Shown: piece by piece, positions 9,058 through 18,361 of the stretch
Position numbering within the stretch: position 1 is the stretch's first letter
Layout of the letters: each line of letters starts with the position of its first letter
Origin: Plastoroseomonas hellenica
GTDB lineage: Bacteria > Pseudomonadota > Alphaproteobacteria > Acetobacterales > Acetobacteraceae
Length of the DNA stretch: 64,000 nucleotides
Assembly (NCBI RefSeq): GCF_018129085.1
Contig: NZ_JAAGBB010000013.1
Location: forward strand, 62,001-126,000
Direction of reading: 5' to 3'
Translations under genes and position numbers: made by a program
The notes under the pieces: model-generated
What the model was told of the DNA's origin: nothing
What the model saw: only the letters and a program-made list of their open reading frames with translations
Databases searched by the model: none

Positions 9058-9068
9058 TGACACTGTCA
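9058..9068. promoter_or_regulatory. Short palindrome ahead of the amino-acid binding protein gene
   Basis: TGACA-C-TGTCA is a perfect palindrome around one central base. It sits 13 bp before the ATG of the AapJ-like gene, in a 45-bp gap after the DadA-like gene. It could be an operator for internal control, but at 11 bp chance occurrence is possible. Confidence 0.2.
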
Positions 9069-9081
9069 CCGTGAGGGCATC

Positions 9082-10128
9082 ATGAGACATCTATCCCGGC
9101 TGAGGTGCATCGCACTCGCGGCCATGCTCGCGATCGGCGTGGCGCTGCCCGCCGCTCGCGCCCAGGCGCCGGCCGCCAGCGGCTCGCCCACGATCGATGC
9201 GATCCGTGCCCGCGGCCAGCTCGTCTGCGGCACCGTCCTCGACCTGCCGGGCTTCGCGATGGTGAACGCGCGCAGCGAATACACCGGCATGTATGTCGAT
9301 TTCTGCCGTGCCGTCGCGGCTGCCGTGCTGGGCGATGCGACCAAGGTCCGCTTCGTCCCCTCGACCTATGCCAACCGGCTCACCATGCTGCAGTCCGGCG
9401 AGATCGATCTGCTGTCGTCCAACACCACCTGGACGCTGCCGCGCGAGGCTGCGCTGGGGCTGCTGTTCTCCGGCGTCATGTTTTATGACGGGCAGGGCTT
9501 CCTGGTGTCGCGGCAGCTCAACGTGAGTGCCGCGCGGCAGCTCGACGGCGCCAGCGTCTGCGTGCAGCCCGGCACGACGACGGAGCTGAACCTCGCCGAC
9601 TATTTCCGCAGCAACAACATGCGGCTGCAGCCGGTCGTGATCGACAGCATCGAGCAGATCCGTGAAGCGCTGCTGGCCGGTCGCTGCGACGCCTTCACCG
9701 TCGGCACCGCGGCACTTTCGGCCTTCCGCGCCGGGCTTGGCGCTCGCGGCCAGGACTTCGTGGTGCTGCCGGATCTCATCAGCAAGGAACCGCTCGGCCC
9801 CGTGGTCCGCAAGGGCGACGACCGCTTCTTCGACGTCGTGCGCTGGACGCTCTTCGCGATGATGACGGCGGAGGAGCTCGGCGTCACCTCCGCCAATCTC
9901 GAGCAGCGCCTGACTGATGCCAATCCGGACGTGCAGCGCCTGCTCGGCCGTACCGGCGAATTCGGCCGGATGCTCGGCGTCGGCAATGACTGGGCGGTGC
10001 GCATTATCCGCCAGGTCGGCAGCTATGCCGATCTGTGGGAGCGCAATGTGGCGCCGCTCGGCCTGCCGCGCGGCTACAATCGGCTCTACACCCAGGGCGG
10101 CCTGCACTACCCGCCGCCGATGCGCTGA
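9082..10128 (+). CDS. Amino-acid ABC transporter substrate-binding protein (AapJ/BztA-like)
   Basis: A 348-aa periplasmic binding protein. The signal peptide covers about residues 1-27 (LAAMLAIGVALPAARAQA). The mature start TIDAIRARGQLVCGT and the GMYVDFCRAVAAAVLGD segment are typical of general L-amino-acid binding proteins. Later motifs include RLTMLQSGEIDLLSSNTTWT and a long C-terminal region with GRMLGVGNDWAVRIIRQVG. No AapQ/M/P subunits are nearby, so it must use a transporter encoded elsewhere or act as a sensor. It lies in the amino-acid catabolic operon between the D-amino-acid dehydrogenase and racemase genes, so its ligand is probably the pathway substrate. Confidence 0.93.
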   Translation: MRHLSRLRCIALAAMLAIGVALPAARAQAPAASGSPTIDAIRARGQLVCGTVLDLPGFAMVNARSEYTGMYVDFCRAVAAAVLGDATKVRFVPSTYANRLTMLQSGEIDLLSSNTTWTLPREAALGLLFSGVMFYDGQGFLVSRQLNVSAARQLDGASVCVQPGTTTELNLADYFRSNNMRLQPVVIDSIEQIREALLAGRCDAFTVGTAALSAFRAGLGARGQDFVVLPDLISKEPLGPVVRKGDDRFFDVVRWTLFAMMTAEELGVTSANLEQRLTDANPDVQRLLGRTGEFGRMLGVGNDWAVRIIRQVGSYADLWERNVAPLGLPRGYNRLYTQGGLHYPPPMR

Positions 10129-10192
10129 GCCTGCCGGCGCGGCGCCGGTCCGCGGCGCCGTGCCCTCCCCTTCCACCGATGGTGACACCGCC

Positions 10193-10945
10193 ATGCTGAA
10201 TCCCCCGACCGCCACGCACCCCACCCGCGGCATCGCCCGCGGCGGCAAGGCGCTCTACGGCGCGCCGCTCGGCATCCTCATGCTCGAGGCGCGCTTTCCC
10301 CGCATCCCCGGCGACATGGGCAATGCCGGCACCTGGCCCTTCCCGGTGCTCTATCGCGTCATCCCCGGTGCCAGTCCGGAGAAGGTGGTGCTGAACGGCG
10401 CACGCGGCCTGCTGCCCGACTTTGTCGAAGGGGCGAAGGATCTGGTGCGCCAGGGGGCCGAGGCGATCACCACCAATTGCGGCTTCCTGTCACTGTTCCA
10501 GCGCGAGATCGCCGAACAGGTGGGCGTGCCGGTCGCAACCAGCTCCCTGCTGCAGGTGCCCTGGGTGCAGGCGACCTTGCCGCCCGGCAAGCGCGTCGGG
10601 CTGATCACCGTCAGCGGCTCGACCCTGACATCAGCGCATCTGGAGGCGGCCGGCGTGCCGCTCGATGTGCCCATGGTCGGGACCGAGAATGGGCGGGAGT
10701 TCTTCCGCGTGCTGATCAAGGCGGAGAAGGACGACATGGATGTCGACCTGGCCGAGCAGGACATCCTCGATGCCGGCCGCGCCCTGGTCAGCCAGCATCC
10801 GGAGGTCGGCGCGATCGTGCTGGAATGCACCAACATGCCGCCCTATGCCGCTGCCCTGCAGCGCGAATTCGGGCTGCCGGTCTACGATATCTACTCGATG
10901 ATCACCTATTTCCACGCTGGGCTGCGGCCGCGTTCCTTCGGCTGA
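10193..10945 (+). CDS. Aspartate/glutamate racemase family protein
   Basis: A 250-aa member of the Asp/Glu/hydantoin racemase superfamily. Both expected catalytic cysteines are visible: the first in ITTNCGFLSLFQ and the second in VLECTNMPPY. The ATG follows a GGTGACACC leader. It is last in the GntR-led operon, 64 bp after the binding protein gene. A racemase beside a D-amino-acid dehydrogenase suggests conversion of an L-amino acid or derivative into the D-form for oxidation. Hydantoin racemase or maleate isomerase-type activity is an alternative. Confidence 0.88.
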   Translation: MLNPPTATHPTRGIARGGKALYGAPLGILMLEARFPRIPGDMGNAGTWPFPVLYRVIPGASPEKVVLNGARGLLPDFVEGAKDLVRQGAEAITTNCGFLSLFQREIAEQVGVPVATSSLLQVPWVQATLPPGKRVGLITVSGSTLTSAHLEAAGVPLDVPMVGTENGREFFRVLIKAEKDDMDVDLAEQDILDAGRALVSQHPEVGAIVLECTNMPPYAAALQREFGLPVYDIYSMITYFHAGLRPRSFG

Positions 10946-10956
10946 AGGGTGTCTGA

Positions 10957-10980
10957 GGCGGCGCGTCTCAACGCGCCGCC
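10957..10980. terminator. Convergent-gene hairpin with a stop codon in its loop
   Basis: GGCGGCGCGT and ACGCGCCGCC form a perfect 10-bp stem around the loop CTCA. The loop carries the TGA stop (read on the minus strand) of the ABC ATPase gene, and the racemase gene ends 12 bp to the left. It would fold in both transcripts and probably ends or stabilises both. There is no U-tract, so it is not a classical intrinsic terminator. Confidence 0.5.
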
Positions 10981-12038
10981 GTCAGCGATGCACCCGTTGC
11001 CGGATCGAAGAGGTGGATCTGCGCCGGGTCGGGACGGAAGGCGATGGCGTCGTCGATCGCCGCGCGCTGCCTGGCGCGCACCTCCGCGGTCAGGCGCAGC
11101 TTTGGCGCCACCTCCATCTCGATCAGGCGCTCGCTGCCGATCAGCTCCACCATCCAGACCTTACCCGGGATGGTGCCGGCATCGCCCGGCCTCGCCACAC
11201 CGAGGTCCTGCGGCCGGATGCCGAGGATGAGTTCGGCGGGCGCACCGGGCGGCACCGCGACCGGCAGCTTCGCGCCGGCGACGCTGAGCACGCCGCCCTC
11301 ATGCCGTGCCGGCACCAGGTTCATCGGCGGCGTGCCGATGAAGCCCGCGACGAAGAGGTTTGCAGGCCGTGCATAGACCTCCTCCGGCGTGCCGATCTGC
11401 TGCACCACGCCTTCGTTCATCACCACGACCAGGTCGGACATGGTCATCGCCTCGAGCTGGTCGTGGGTGACGTAGATCGTGGTGGTGCCGAGGTCGAGGT
11501 GGAAGCGCCGCAGCTCGCCCCGCATCGCCGCCCGCAGCTTGGCGTCGAGGTTCGACAGCGGCTCGTCCATCAGGAAGATGTCGGGCTTGCGCACCATGGC
11601 GCGGCCGAGGGCCACGCGCTGCCGCTGGCCGCCGGACAGCGCCTTGGGCTTCCGTGCCAGCAAATGCAGGATCTCCAGCACCTTGGCGACCGCGCCGATG
11701 CGTGCCGTGCGCTCGGGCTTGCCGATGCGCCGCACCTCCAGCCCATAGCCGATGTTCCGCGCGACGCTCATCGTCGGATAGAGCGCGTAGGACTGGAAAA
11801 CCATGGCGATGTTGCGATCACCCGGGGCCAGCGTGTCGACGCGCTTCTCCCCGAAGCGGATCTCGCCCTGGCTGGATTTCTCCAGGCCGGCGATCAGCCG
11901 CAGCAGCGTCGTCTTGCCGCAGCCGGACGGGCCGAGCAGGGTCACGAATTGCCGCGACGGCACCCTGAGATCCAACGACTGCAGCACGCGGTTGCTGCCA
12001 AAGGATTTCGACAGCCCGCTGATCACGACATCGGTCAT
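10968..12038 (-). CDS. ABC transporter ATP-binding protein (UgpC/MalK type)
   Basis: A 356-aa ATPase for a carbohydrate-uptake ABC importer. Walker A is GPSGCGKTT, the signature is LSGGQRQRVALGRA, Walker B is DIFLMDEPLSNLDAKLR, and the switch histidine is in YVTHDQ. The C-terminal TOBE/OB domain (from about residue 240) contains LILGIRPQDLGV, as in MalK/UgpC proteins. Its ATG overlaps the stop of the upstream permease gene by 4 bp, so translation is coupled. It forms a full importer with the next three genes and ends in the loop of a convergent hairpin. Confidence 0.96.
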   Translation of the reverse strand: MTDVVISGLSKSFGSNRVLQSLDLRVPSRQFVTLLGPSGCGKTTLLRLIAGLEKSSQGEIRFGEKRVDTLAPGDRNIAMVFQSYALYPTMSVARNIGYGLEVRRIGKPERTARIGAVAKVLEILHLLARKPKALSGGQRQRVALGRAMVRKPDIFLMDEPLSNLDAKLRAAMRGELRRFHLDLGTTTIYVTHDQLEAMTMSDLVVVMNEGVVQQIGTPEEVYARPANLFVAGFIGTPPMNLVPARHEGGVLSVAGAKLPVAVPPGAPAELILGIRPQDLGVARPGDAGTIPGKVWMVELIGSERLIEMEVAPKLRLTAEVRARQRAAIDDAIAFRPDPAQIHLFDPATGASLTAAR

Positions 12039-12901
12039 CCCTTCACCGCCCCCGCCCCGAAGCCCGCCACCAGATGGCGCTGCATGAACCCGAACAGGAT
12101 GGCCATTGGCACCGTCATCAGCACGCTGCTGGCCATCATCAACCCCCAATCCACATGGGTGCCGTCGAAGAAGTGCATCACGCCGACCGTCAGCGGCAGC
12201 AGCTCCATGCTGTTCATGAAGACGCGGCCGAAGAGGTAGTCGTTCCAGGACACGATGAAGGCGAAGATCGACGCGGCGATGATGCCCGGCAGCGCGACCG
12301 GCAGCACGATCTGGCGGAACACCTGCAGGCGCGACGCGCCATCGACCAGCGCCGCCTCCTCGATCTCCAGCGGCACGCCGCGGAAGAAGGCCCACATCAG
12401 CCACAGGCAGAAGGGCAGCGTGATGCAGACATAGCCGAGCGTGAGGCCGAGCAGCGTGTCGGTGAGATCGAGCTCGACCAAGGTCAGGAACATCGGGAAG
12501 ACGAAGATCACCGACGGGATCATGTAGCCCATGATCGCGACATAGGGGACGGCGCGCTGACCGAAGAAGCGGAAGCGGGTCAGCGAATAGGCCGCGAGCG
12601 TCGCGACGGTGATCGAGATCACCGTCGATCCGACCGAGACGATGATCGAATTCGCGAACCAGTGCAGGAAGAAATCCGATGGTGGCGTACCGGCACCGGG
12701 TGCCGAGGCGGCGCTGCCACCGAACAGCAGCTCCCGGTAGCTCTCGAAGGTGAAGCGCTCCGGCAGCAGGGTCGGCGGCCAGCGGAAGATCTCTTCCTTC
12801 GGCTTCAGGCTGGTCGAGATCGCCCAGAGCAGCGGGAAGCACACCACGAAGGTGACGGCGCAAAGCAGGGCGTAGAGGAGGGCAGCCAGCCAGCGGTTCA
12901 T
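12035..12901 (-). CDS. Carbohydrate ABC transporter permease (MalG type)
   Basis: A 288-aa inner-membrane permease with about six transmembrane helices, starting with a long one at residues 7-30. The EAA loop that docks the ATPase reads EIEEAALVDGASRLQVFRQI, followed by LPVALPGIIAA. It overlaps the neighbouring permease and ATPase genes by 4 bp on each side. It pairs with the MalF-type permease to form the channel. Substrate class (sugar, polyol or glycerol-phosphate type) is inferred from family only. Confidence 0.96.
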   Translation of the reverse strand: MNRWLAALLYALLCAVTFVVCFPLLWAISTSLKPKEEIFRWPPTLLPERFTFESYRELLFGGSAASAPGAGTPPSDFFLHWFANSIIVSVGSTVISITVATLAAYSLTRFRFFGQRAVPYVAIMGYMIPSVIFVFPMFLTLVELDLTDTLLGLTLGYVCITLPFCLWLMWAFFRGVPLEIEEAALVDGASRLQVFRQIVLPVALPGIIAASIFAFIVSWNDYLFGRVFMNSMELLPLTVGVMHFFDGTHVDWGLMMASSVLMTVPMAILFGFMQRHLVAGFGAGAVKG

Positions 12902-13791
12902 GCTGCGCGATCCTCCCGCCCGAAGCCGGTCAATCGGATGTAGAGGAAGGACGCGACCAGCAGCACCAGCAGCATCAGCACGCCCGCGGCCGCGCCGACG
13001 CCCATGCGGAGATTGGCGATCGACTGGTCATAGGCATAGAGCGCGAGGTTGTAGGTGGAGGTTCCGGGCCCGCCGCGGGTCAGCAGGAAGATCTCCTCGA
13101 ACTTGTTGAAGGTCCAGATGGTGCGGAACACCACGACCACCGCCAGCACCTCCGCAAGCTGCGGCAGGGTGATGTCGCGGAAGCGGCGCAGCGCACCGGC
13201 GCCGTCGACCTTGGCGGCGTCGTAGAGCTCAGTCGGGATGGTCTGCAGCCGTGCCAGCACCACGATCACGACGAAGGGCGTGTATTTCCAGACATTCAGC
13301 AGGATGGCGCTCGCCATCGCCATGTCGGGCGTGGACAGCCAGGCGACCGGCTCCGCGATGATGCCGGCCTGCAGCAGCAGATGGTTGACGATGCCGATCT
13401 CGGAATTGAACAGCCAGCGCCAGTTCAGCGCGATGACGACGGTCGGCACGATGTAGGGGAACAGCAGCAGTCCGCGGAAGGCATTGATGCCGCGCAGCGG
13501 CTGGTGCAGCAGCAGTGCCAGGCCGACGCCGATCACCGCCTGGAAGAAGGTGGACCAGCCGGTCCAGATCAATGCTTGGTGGAAGCTCTCCCAGAACAGT
13601 GGGTCCTCGAGGACGAAGCGGTAATTGTCGAGGCCGACGAAGGGCTGCACCTCCGGCCGCAGCGGGTTGTAGCGCACGAAGGACAGACGCACCGCCTCCG
13701 CGATCGGCCATACGAGGAACAGCAGCAGGGCGACCAGGAAGGGGAGCATGAACAGCACCCCGACCTGGCGGTCGGTCAGGCGCAGCCGCAT
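12898..13791 (-). CDS. Carbohydrate ABC transporter permease (MalF type)
   Basis: A 297-aa inner-membrane permease. The N-terminal helix FMLPFLVALLLFLVWPI is followed by the periplasmic loop and five further helices. The EAA motif is TELYDAAKVDGAGALRRFRDI, then TLPQLAEVL. Its stop overlaps the start of the second permease. It starts 10 bp after the binding-protein gene, consistent with one operon ordered SBP, MalF-type, MalG-type and ATPase. Confidence 0.96.
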   Translation of the reverse strand: MRLRLTDRQVGVLFMLPFLVALLLFLVWPIAEAVRLSFVRYNPLRPEVQPFVGLDNYRFVLEDPLFWESFHQALIWTGWSTFFQAVIGVGLALLLHQPLRGINAFRGLLLFPYIVPTVVIALNWRWLFNSEIGIVNHLLLQAGIIAEPVAWLSTPDMAMASAILLNVWKYTPFVVIVVLARLQTIPTELYDAAKVDGAGALRRFRDITLPQLAEVLAVVVVFRTIWTFNKFEEIFLLTRGGPGTSTYNLALYAYDQSIANLRMGVGAAAGVLMLLVLLVASFLYIRLTGFGREDRAA

Positions 13792-13801
13792 GCGACCAGC
13801 C

Positions 13802-15151
13802 CTATTCGATTAGCCTGCGGTTCTCGCGTCGGATATCCTCGAACTGACGGTGGCCCCATTCGACGGCGGCACGCGGCGCTTCGTTGTTCACGAGGATGCG
13901 TTGCGCCACCTGGCTCCAGACATTGCGGCCATGCCCGATGCCGCCGAGCGGGTTGATGCCGCGCTTCAGCTCGTGCCCGCTGTTGCAGGCCTTGGGCACG
14001 TAGCCGCTGAAGATCAGCTCGACGCTGCGCCGCTTCGCCTCATACATCGGATGCCGCTGCACGGCCGCGTCGCTCGCGGTGTCCTTGAAGACCGGGCCGA
14101 CATTAGGGAAGAGAGAATTGGTGTAGCGCGCCATCCACTCCGGACTGTTCATCACATGCGCGATCGCTTCCTTGCTCTCGCGGATGAAGGCGTTGTTCCG
14201 GCGCGGCATGATCCAGCCGTTGATGTCGGTCCAGGACCAGCTCTGGCCGGTGCCGGGGTGCCTCGGGTTCAGGTAGTACTCCATGTTGCGGAAGATCGGC
14301 TGCGCCTCGTCCGCGGCGCGGCCCATGGTGCGCCCCCAATAGGCGGACATGCCGGTGCGGCCAGCGACATGCTGGTCGACCACCTGCAGGAAGGAGAACT
14401 CGACCGCCGACCGCGGCATGGTGGCATAGAGTTCCTTGATGAACTCATAGGCCTCGATCGTCGCGGGGCTGTTGAACACCGTCTCGAAATTGCGGGCGGG
14501 ATCCCAGGTGAGGCCGCCGGCGGCCCAGATGAATTGCTGCACGTGGTAGTCGCCGCAGAGGTTGCGGCCGAGTGCCATGGTGTAGCCAGCGGTGCCTGGG
14601 CGCTTCTGCTGGATGGCGCGGGCGCCGTTCAGCAGGTCCTGCCAGGTCCAGGTCGCGGGGTCGGAAAGGCCGGCCTCCTGCACCGCATCCGACTGCACGA
14701 CCAGCAGGCAGCCCTGGTGGTGCAGCGGCACCGCGTATTGGGTGCCCTTCCAGGTGCCGAAGTCATCGACCGTGAAGCCGGCGACCAGGCGCTCGGCGGC
14801 GCGGATGTTGCGGTTCACCTCGTCCATCGGCTCGAGCAGGCCCTCGGCCGCGAGCTGATAGGCGATCGGGCTTTCGACGCTGATGAGCGCGGGCGGGCGC
14901 CGCGCCGCGAGGTCGGTCGCGAGCTTGGTGTAGACCTGATCCCAGGGGATCTGCTCCGCCTCGAAGCGCAGGCCAGGCGCGTTGCGCTGCGCCCATTCGT
15001 TTAGCCCATTGGTGAAGACGCCGACATAGGGGCCGGGCTCGCCCCAGACCCGGGCGACGCGGTCCCGCGTCTGCGCGATGGATGGCGCCGACAAGGCTGT
15101 CACGGCAAGCGTCGAGCCAAGGGCTGTCCGGCGCGAGATGAGCGTCGCCAT
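13802..15151 (-). CDS. Extracellular solute-binding protein of a carbohydrate ABC importer
   Basis: A 449-aa family-1 binding protein that delivers substrate to the permease pair. The N-terminus MATLISRRTALGSTLAVTAL ending SAPSIAQ is an export signal with a twin-arginine-like SRRTALG. The chosen ATG puts this signal at the N-terminus; an in-frame upstream extension has no signal character. The mature part holds FEAEQIPWDQVYTKLATDLA and WTWQDLLNGARAIQQ, typical of sugar-type binding proteins. It is first in the operon. The ligand is not identifiable. Confidence 0.93.
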   Translation of the reverse strand: MATLISRRTALGSTLAVTALSAPSIAQTRDRVARVWGEPGPYVGVFTNGLNEWAQRNAPGLRFEAEQIPWDQVYTKLATDLAARRPPALISVESPIAYQLAAEGLLEPMDEVNRNIRAAERLVAGFTVDDFGTWKGTQYAVPLHHQGCLLVVQSDAVQEAGLSDPATWTWQDLLNGARAIQQKRPGTAGYTMALGRNLCGDYHVQQFIWAAGGLTWDPARNFETVFNSPATIEAYEFIKELYATMPRSAVEFSFLQVVDQHVAGRTGMSAYWGRTMGRAADEAQPIFRNMEYYLNPRHPGTGQSWSWTDINGWIMPRRNNAFIRESKEAIAHVMNSPEWMARYTNSLFPNVGPVFKDTASDAAVQRHPMYEAKRRSVELIFSGYVPKACNSGHELKRGINPLGGIGHGRNVWSQVAQRILVNNEAPRAAVEWGHRQFEDIRRENRRLIE

Positions 15152-15340
15152 CGTCCTGGTATCCTCCCGAAACTGCGGATTGGTCCGCTTGTGGAGCAAG
15201 GTTAGAGGAAGCGGCCGGACTCGGCGATAGGCTTGCTGCATCGGGCGCCCGGGCAGCCGGCCTCCGAAGGGGCGGGCCTTGCGCCACTTCGGAAAATCCC
15301 GGACGCTTCGCGCCGTGCAGATCTCGGGACCGGACCAAAG

Positions 15341-16357
15341 ATGACAGAGACGATGCGCGCGCTGGTGCTACGCGAACATGGCGACCTCGACAAGCTGCAG
15401 GTGGTCGCGGACCACCCGAAGCCCCGGGCCACGGCTGATCATGTGGTGATCCGCGTGGGCGCCTCCTCCTTCAACTACCACGACGTCTTCACCGTGAAGG
15501 GCATGCCGGGCATCAAGGTGCCGATGCCGGTGGTCATCGGGCTCGACATGGCCGGCACCGTCACGGAGCTCGGCGAAGGTGTCACGGGCTGGGCGGTGGG
15601 GGACCGGGTGCTGGTCAATCCGCTCAACAAGGCCAAGGGGCTGATGGGTGAGATGCTGGATGGCGGCATGGCGGAATTCTGCCGCGTCAGCGCCGACCAG
15701 CTCATCCGCATGCCGGATGGCGTCAGCTTCGAACAGGCTGCGGCACTGCCGGTCGCCTATGGCACTGCGCACCGCATGCTGGTCACCCACAATACCATCA
15801 AGCCCGGCGACAAGGTGCTGATCCTCGGCGCCTCGGGTGGCGTCGGCACCGGCTGCGTGATCCTCGCCAAGCAGCTCGGCGCGCATGTGATCGCCTGCGC
15901 CGGCAGTGCCGCGAAATGCGACGCGCTGCTGGCGATGGGCGCCGATGAGGCGATCGACTACACCAAGGTCGATTTCTCGAAATGGGCGGTCGAGAAATAC
16001 GGCAAGCCGCAGCGGCGCAGCTACGAAGGCGGTGTCGACGTCGTCATCAACTTCACCGGCGGCGACACCTGGGGCAAGACGCTCCGCTGCGTGAAGCGCG
16101 GCGGCAAGATCCTGGTCTGCGGCGCGACCGCCGGCCACGATCCGGTGGAGGACCTGCGCTATGTCTGGTCCTTCGAACTGCAGATCATCGGCTCCAATTC
16201 CTTCTATGACGACAACCTCGCTGCCCTCATGGCGATGATCCAGGACGGGCGCATCAAGCCGGTGCTCGACAAGGTGCTGCCGCTCGAGCAGGCGGCGGAA
16301 GGCCTGCGCCTGATCCGCGACCGCGAGGTGCTGGGCAAGGTGGTGATCACGCCATGA
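15341..16357 (+). CDS. Zinc-type alcohol dehydrogenase-like / quinone oxidoreductase (MDR family)
   Basis: A 338-aa medium-chain dehydrogenase/reductase. The substrate domain has GLDMAGTVTELGEGV and VGDRVLVNP. The NADP-binding motif is LILGASGGVGTGCVILAKQLGA. The four-cysteine structural zinc lobe of alcohol dehydrogenases is absent, so a quinone-oxidoreductase or enoyl-reductase activity fits better. Its stop overlaps the thioesterase start (ATGA). It is divergent from the ABC importer and leads a three-gene acyl-CoA-type unit. Confidence 0.92.
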   Translation: MTETMRALVLREHGDLDKLQVVADHPKPRATADHVVIRVGASSFNYHDVFTVKGMPGIKVPMPVVIGLDMAGTVTELGEGVTGWAVGDRVLVNPLNKAKGLMGEMLDGGMAEFCRVSADQLIRMPDGVSFEQAAALPVAYGTAHRMLVTHNTIKPGDKVLILGASGGVGTGCVILAKQLGAHVIACAGSAAKCDALLAMGADEAIDYTKVDFSKWAVEKYGKPQRRSYEGGVDVVINFTGGDTWGKTLRCVKRGGKILVCGATAGHDPVEDLRYVWSFELQIIGSNSFYDDNLAALMAMIQDGRIKPVLDKVLPLEQAAEGLRLIRDREVLGKVVITP

Positions 16358-16803
16358 GCGAAGCGCAGAAGGAAGCGAAGCCACTGCCGACGCCCGAGCA
16401 AGTGGAGGCGATGCTGTTGCGCGGGCCCTTCCACCAGTGGCTCGGCATCAAGGTGCTGGCGGTGGGCGAAGGCACGGTGGAGCTGCGCGCGACCTGGCGG
16501 GAAGAATGGGTGGTGAACCCGGACCGCCGCTACACCCATGGCGGCATCCTGGCGGCGCTGGTCGACCTGACCGCCGACTGGGCGCTGGTCTCCTCGACCG
16601 GGCGTGGCGTGCCGACCGTCGACATGCGGGTCGACTACCACCGCGCGGCGATGCCGGGGGATCTGATCGCCAAGGGCCGCGTGGTGCGCTTCGGCGGGCA
16701 GTTCTCGGTCGCCGAGGCCAGCATCTTCGATCTCGACGGCAAGCTCTGCGCCTCGGGCCGCGGCGTCTATCTTACCGCGCCACCGGCGGCACCGAAGGGC
16801 TGA
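16354..16803 (+). CDS. PaaI-family hotdog thioesterase
   Basis: A 149-aa hotdog-fold protein, the usual size. It has the family's helix motif HGGILAALVDLTADWAL, where a Gly-Gly and acidic residue form the thioesterase active site, then VDMRVDYHRAAMPGD. PaaI-type enzymes hydrolyse aryl- or acyl-CoA thioesters. The gene overlaps the dehydrogenase by 4 bp and the following ligase by 1 bp (TGATG), so the three are translated together. It probably recycles CoA from the ligase product or a dead-end thioester. Confidence 0.93.
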   Translation: MSEAQKEAKPLPTPEQVEAMLLRGPFHQWLGIKVLAVGEGTVELRATWREEWVVNPDRRYTHGGILAALVDLTADWALVSSTGRGVPTVDMRVDYHRAAMPGDLIAKGRVVRFGGQFSVAEASIFDLDGKLCASGRGVYLTAPPAAPKG

Positions 16804-18320
16804 TGGGCTTCACGGCGGGTAACCTCGGGGCGCTCGTCCCGTCCGGGGTTGCGCGCGACAAGCCGGCGCTGATCGAGCGCGCTGAGGGCGTACGGCAGGT
16901 CGTCACCTTTGCGGCGCTCGACGCCTTGGCGGACGCCGCGGCGCGGGGCCTGTTGCGGCGTGGCCTGGTGCGCGGCGACCGCATCGGGCTGCTGGCGGCG
17001 AATTCGGCGCACTACCTGGCCCTGATCTATGGCGCGCAGCGTGCCGGGCTGGTGCCGGTGCCGGTGAACTGGCGCTTCCCGGCCGCGACCATCGCCTATG
17101 TGCTGGAGAATGCCGGCGTTAGATTCGTGGCCCATGACGCGGCGCGGGCAGCGGCAGTGCCGGGCGGGCTGCCGCGCCTGGCACTCGACGGCCCGGACTG
17201 GGACGCGCTGCTCGATCCCGGACCCTTCACTGTGGTGGACCCGATGCCGGGCGAGCCGGCGCTCTTCCTCTACACCTCCGGCAGCACCGGCCGCCCCAAG
17301 GGGGTCGTGCTCTCGCACCAGGCGCATCTCTGGATCGTTGGGCAGCGCCTGGCCGGTGCGGCGTTGAACGAGGAGCGCTTCCTGATCGCGGCGCCGCTCT
17401 ACCACATGAACGGGCTGGCGCTGGCGCAACTCGCCTGCGCCGCCGGCGCCACCACCGTGCTGCTGCCGCAGTTCCGGGAGCGGGACTATATCGCCGCGAT
17501 CGGCGAGGAGCGCTGCACCTGGGTCACCGGCGTGCCGCCAATGTTCGCCATGCTGCTGCGCGAACAGGCATTGCTGGCGGCGACGGATACCAGCAGCGTC
17601 CGCTCGATCCGCCTCGGCTCGGCGCCGGTCAGTGAAGCGCTGGCTGCCGCGATCCGCGCGGCCTTCCCCAATGCGCGCCTGATCAACGCCTATGGCACCA
17701 CGGAAGCGGGGCCGGTGGTGTTCGGCCCGCACCCCGGCGGCAAGCCGACGCCAGGCCTCTCGGTCGGCTACCCGCATCCAGCGGTCGCACTCCGGCTTCG
17801 CGCCGCGGACGGCACGCTTGGGGACGAGGGCGTGCTGGAGCAGAAAACGCCCGGATTGATGGACGGCTACCACGCGCGACCCGACATCGCGCCGCCGATC
17901 ACCGATGATGGCTACTACGTCACTGGCGACGTGATGCGCCGCGACGCAGATGGCTTCCATTACGTGATCGGCCGCACCGACGATATGTTCATCTCGGGTG
18001 GCGAGAACATCTTCCCGGGCGAGGTGGAGGCGGTGCTGGAACGCCATCCCGGCGTCGAGCAGGCGGCGGTCGTGGCGGTGCCCGACGACATCAAGGGCAT
18101 GAAGCCGGTGGCCTTCGTGGTGCCGCGTGCCGGCGCCGCGGTGGATGAAGCGGTTCTCAAGGCCTTCAGCCTGGAACATGCGCCGGCCTTCATGCATCCG
18201 CGCCGCGTCTGGCTGTTGCCGGCGCTGCCGCTGGCCGGGACCAACAAGGTGGACAAGGTCGCGCTGACCGCGATGGCACGCGCGTTGCTGGAACAGGGGC
18301 ACGCAGACAGGCGGGATTGA
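16803..18320 (+). CDS. AMP-dependent acyl-CoA synthetase/ligase
   Basis: A 505-aa adenylate-forming ligase that activates a carboxylic acid to its CoA ester. The P-loop is LFLYTSGSTGRPKGVVLS. YGTTEAGPVVF and GYYVTGDVMRRDADGFHY are the next core motifs, and the hinge region GRTDDMFISGGENIFPGEVE follows. The catalytic lysine is near the C-terminus in AGTNKVDK. The start ATG overlaps the thioesterase stop. Substrate class (fatty, aryl or 3-hydroxy acid) is open. With the dehydrogenase and thioesterase it suggests degradation of an imported organic acid, perhaps captured by the following Bug protein. Confidence 0.94.
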   Translation: MGFTAGNLGALVPSGVARDKPALIERAEGVRQVVTFAALDALADAAARGLLRRGLVRGDRIGLLAANSAHYLALIYGAQRAGLVPVPVNWRFPAATIAYVLENAGVRFVAHDAARAAAVPGGLPRLALDGPDWDALLDPGPFTVVDPMPGEPALFLYTSGSTGRPKGVVLSHQAHLWIVGQRLAGAALNEERFLIAAPLYHMNGLALAQLACAAGATTVLLPQFRERDYIAAIGEERCTWVTGVPPMFAMLLREQALLAATDTSSVRSIRLGSAPVSEALAAAIRAAFPNARLINAYGTTEAGPVVFGPHPGGKPTPGLSVGYPHPAVALRLRAADGTLGDEGVLEQKTPGLMDGYHARPDIAPPITDDGYYVTGDVMRRDADGFHYVIGRTDDMFISGGENIFPGEVEAVLERHPGVEQAAVVAVPDDIKGMKPVAFVVPRAGAAVDEAVLKAFSLEHAPAFMHPRRVWLLPALPLAGTNKVDKVALTAMARALLEQGHADRRD

Positions 18321-18361
18321 CTTCGGTCGATTCACGCCCGATCTACGGACGTGAGAGATAT

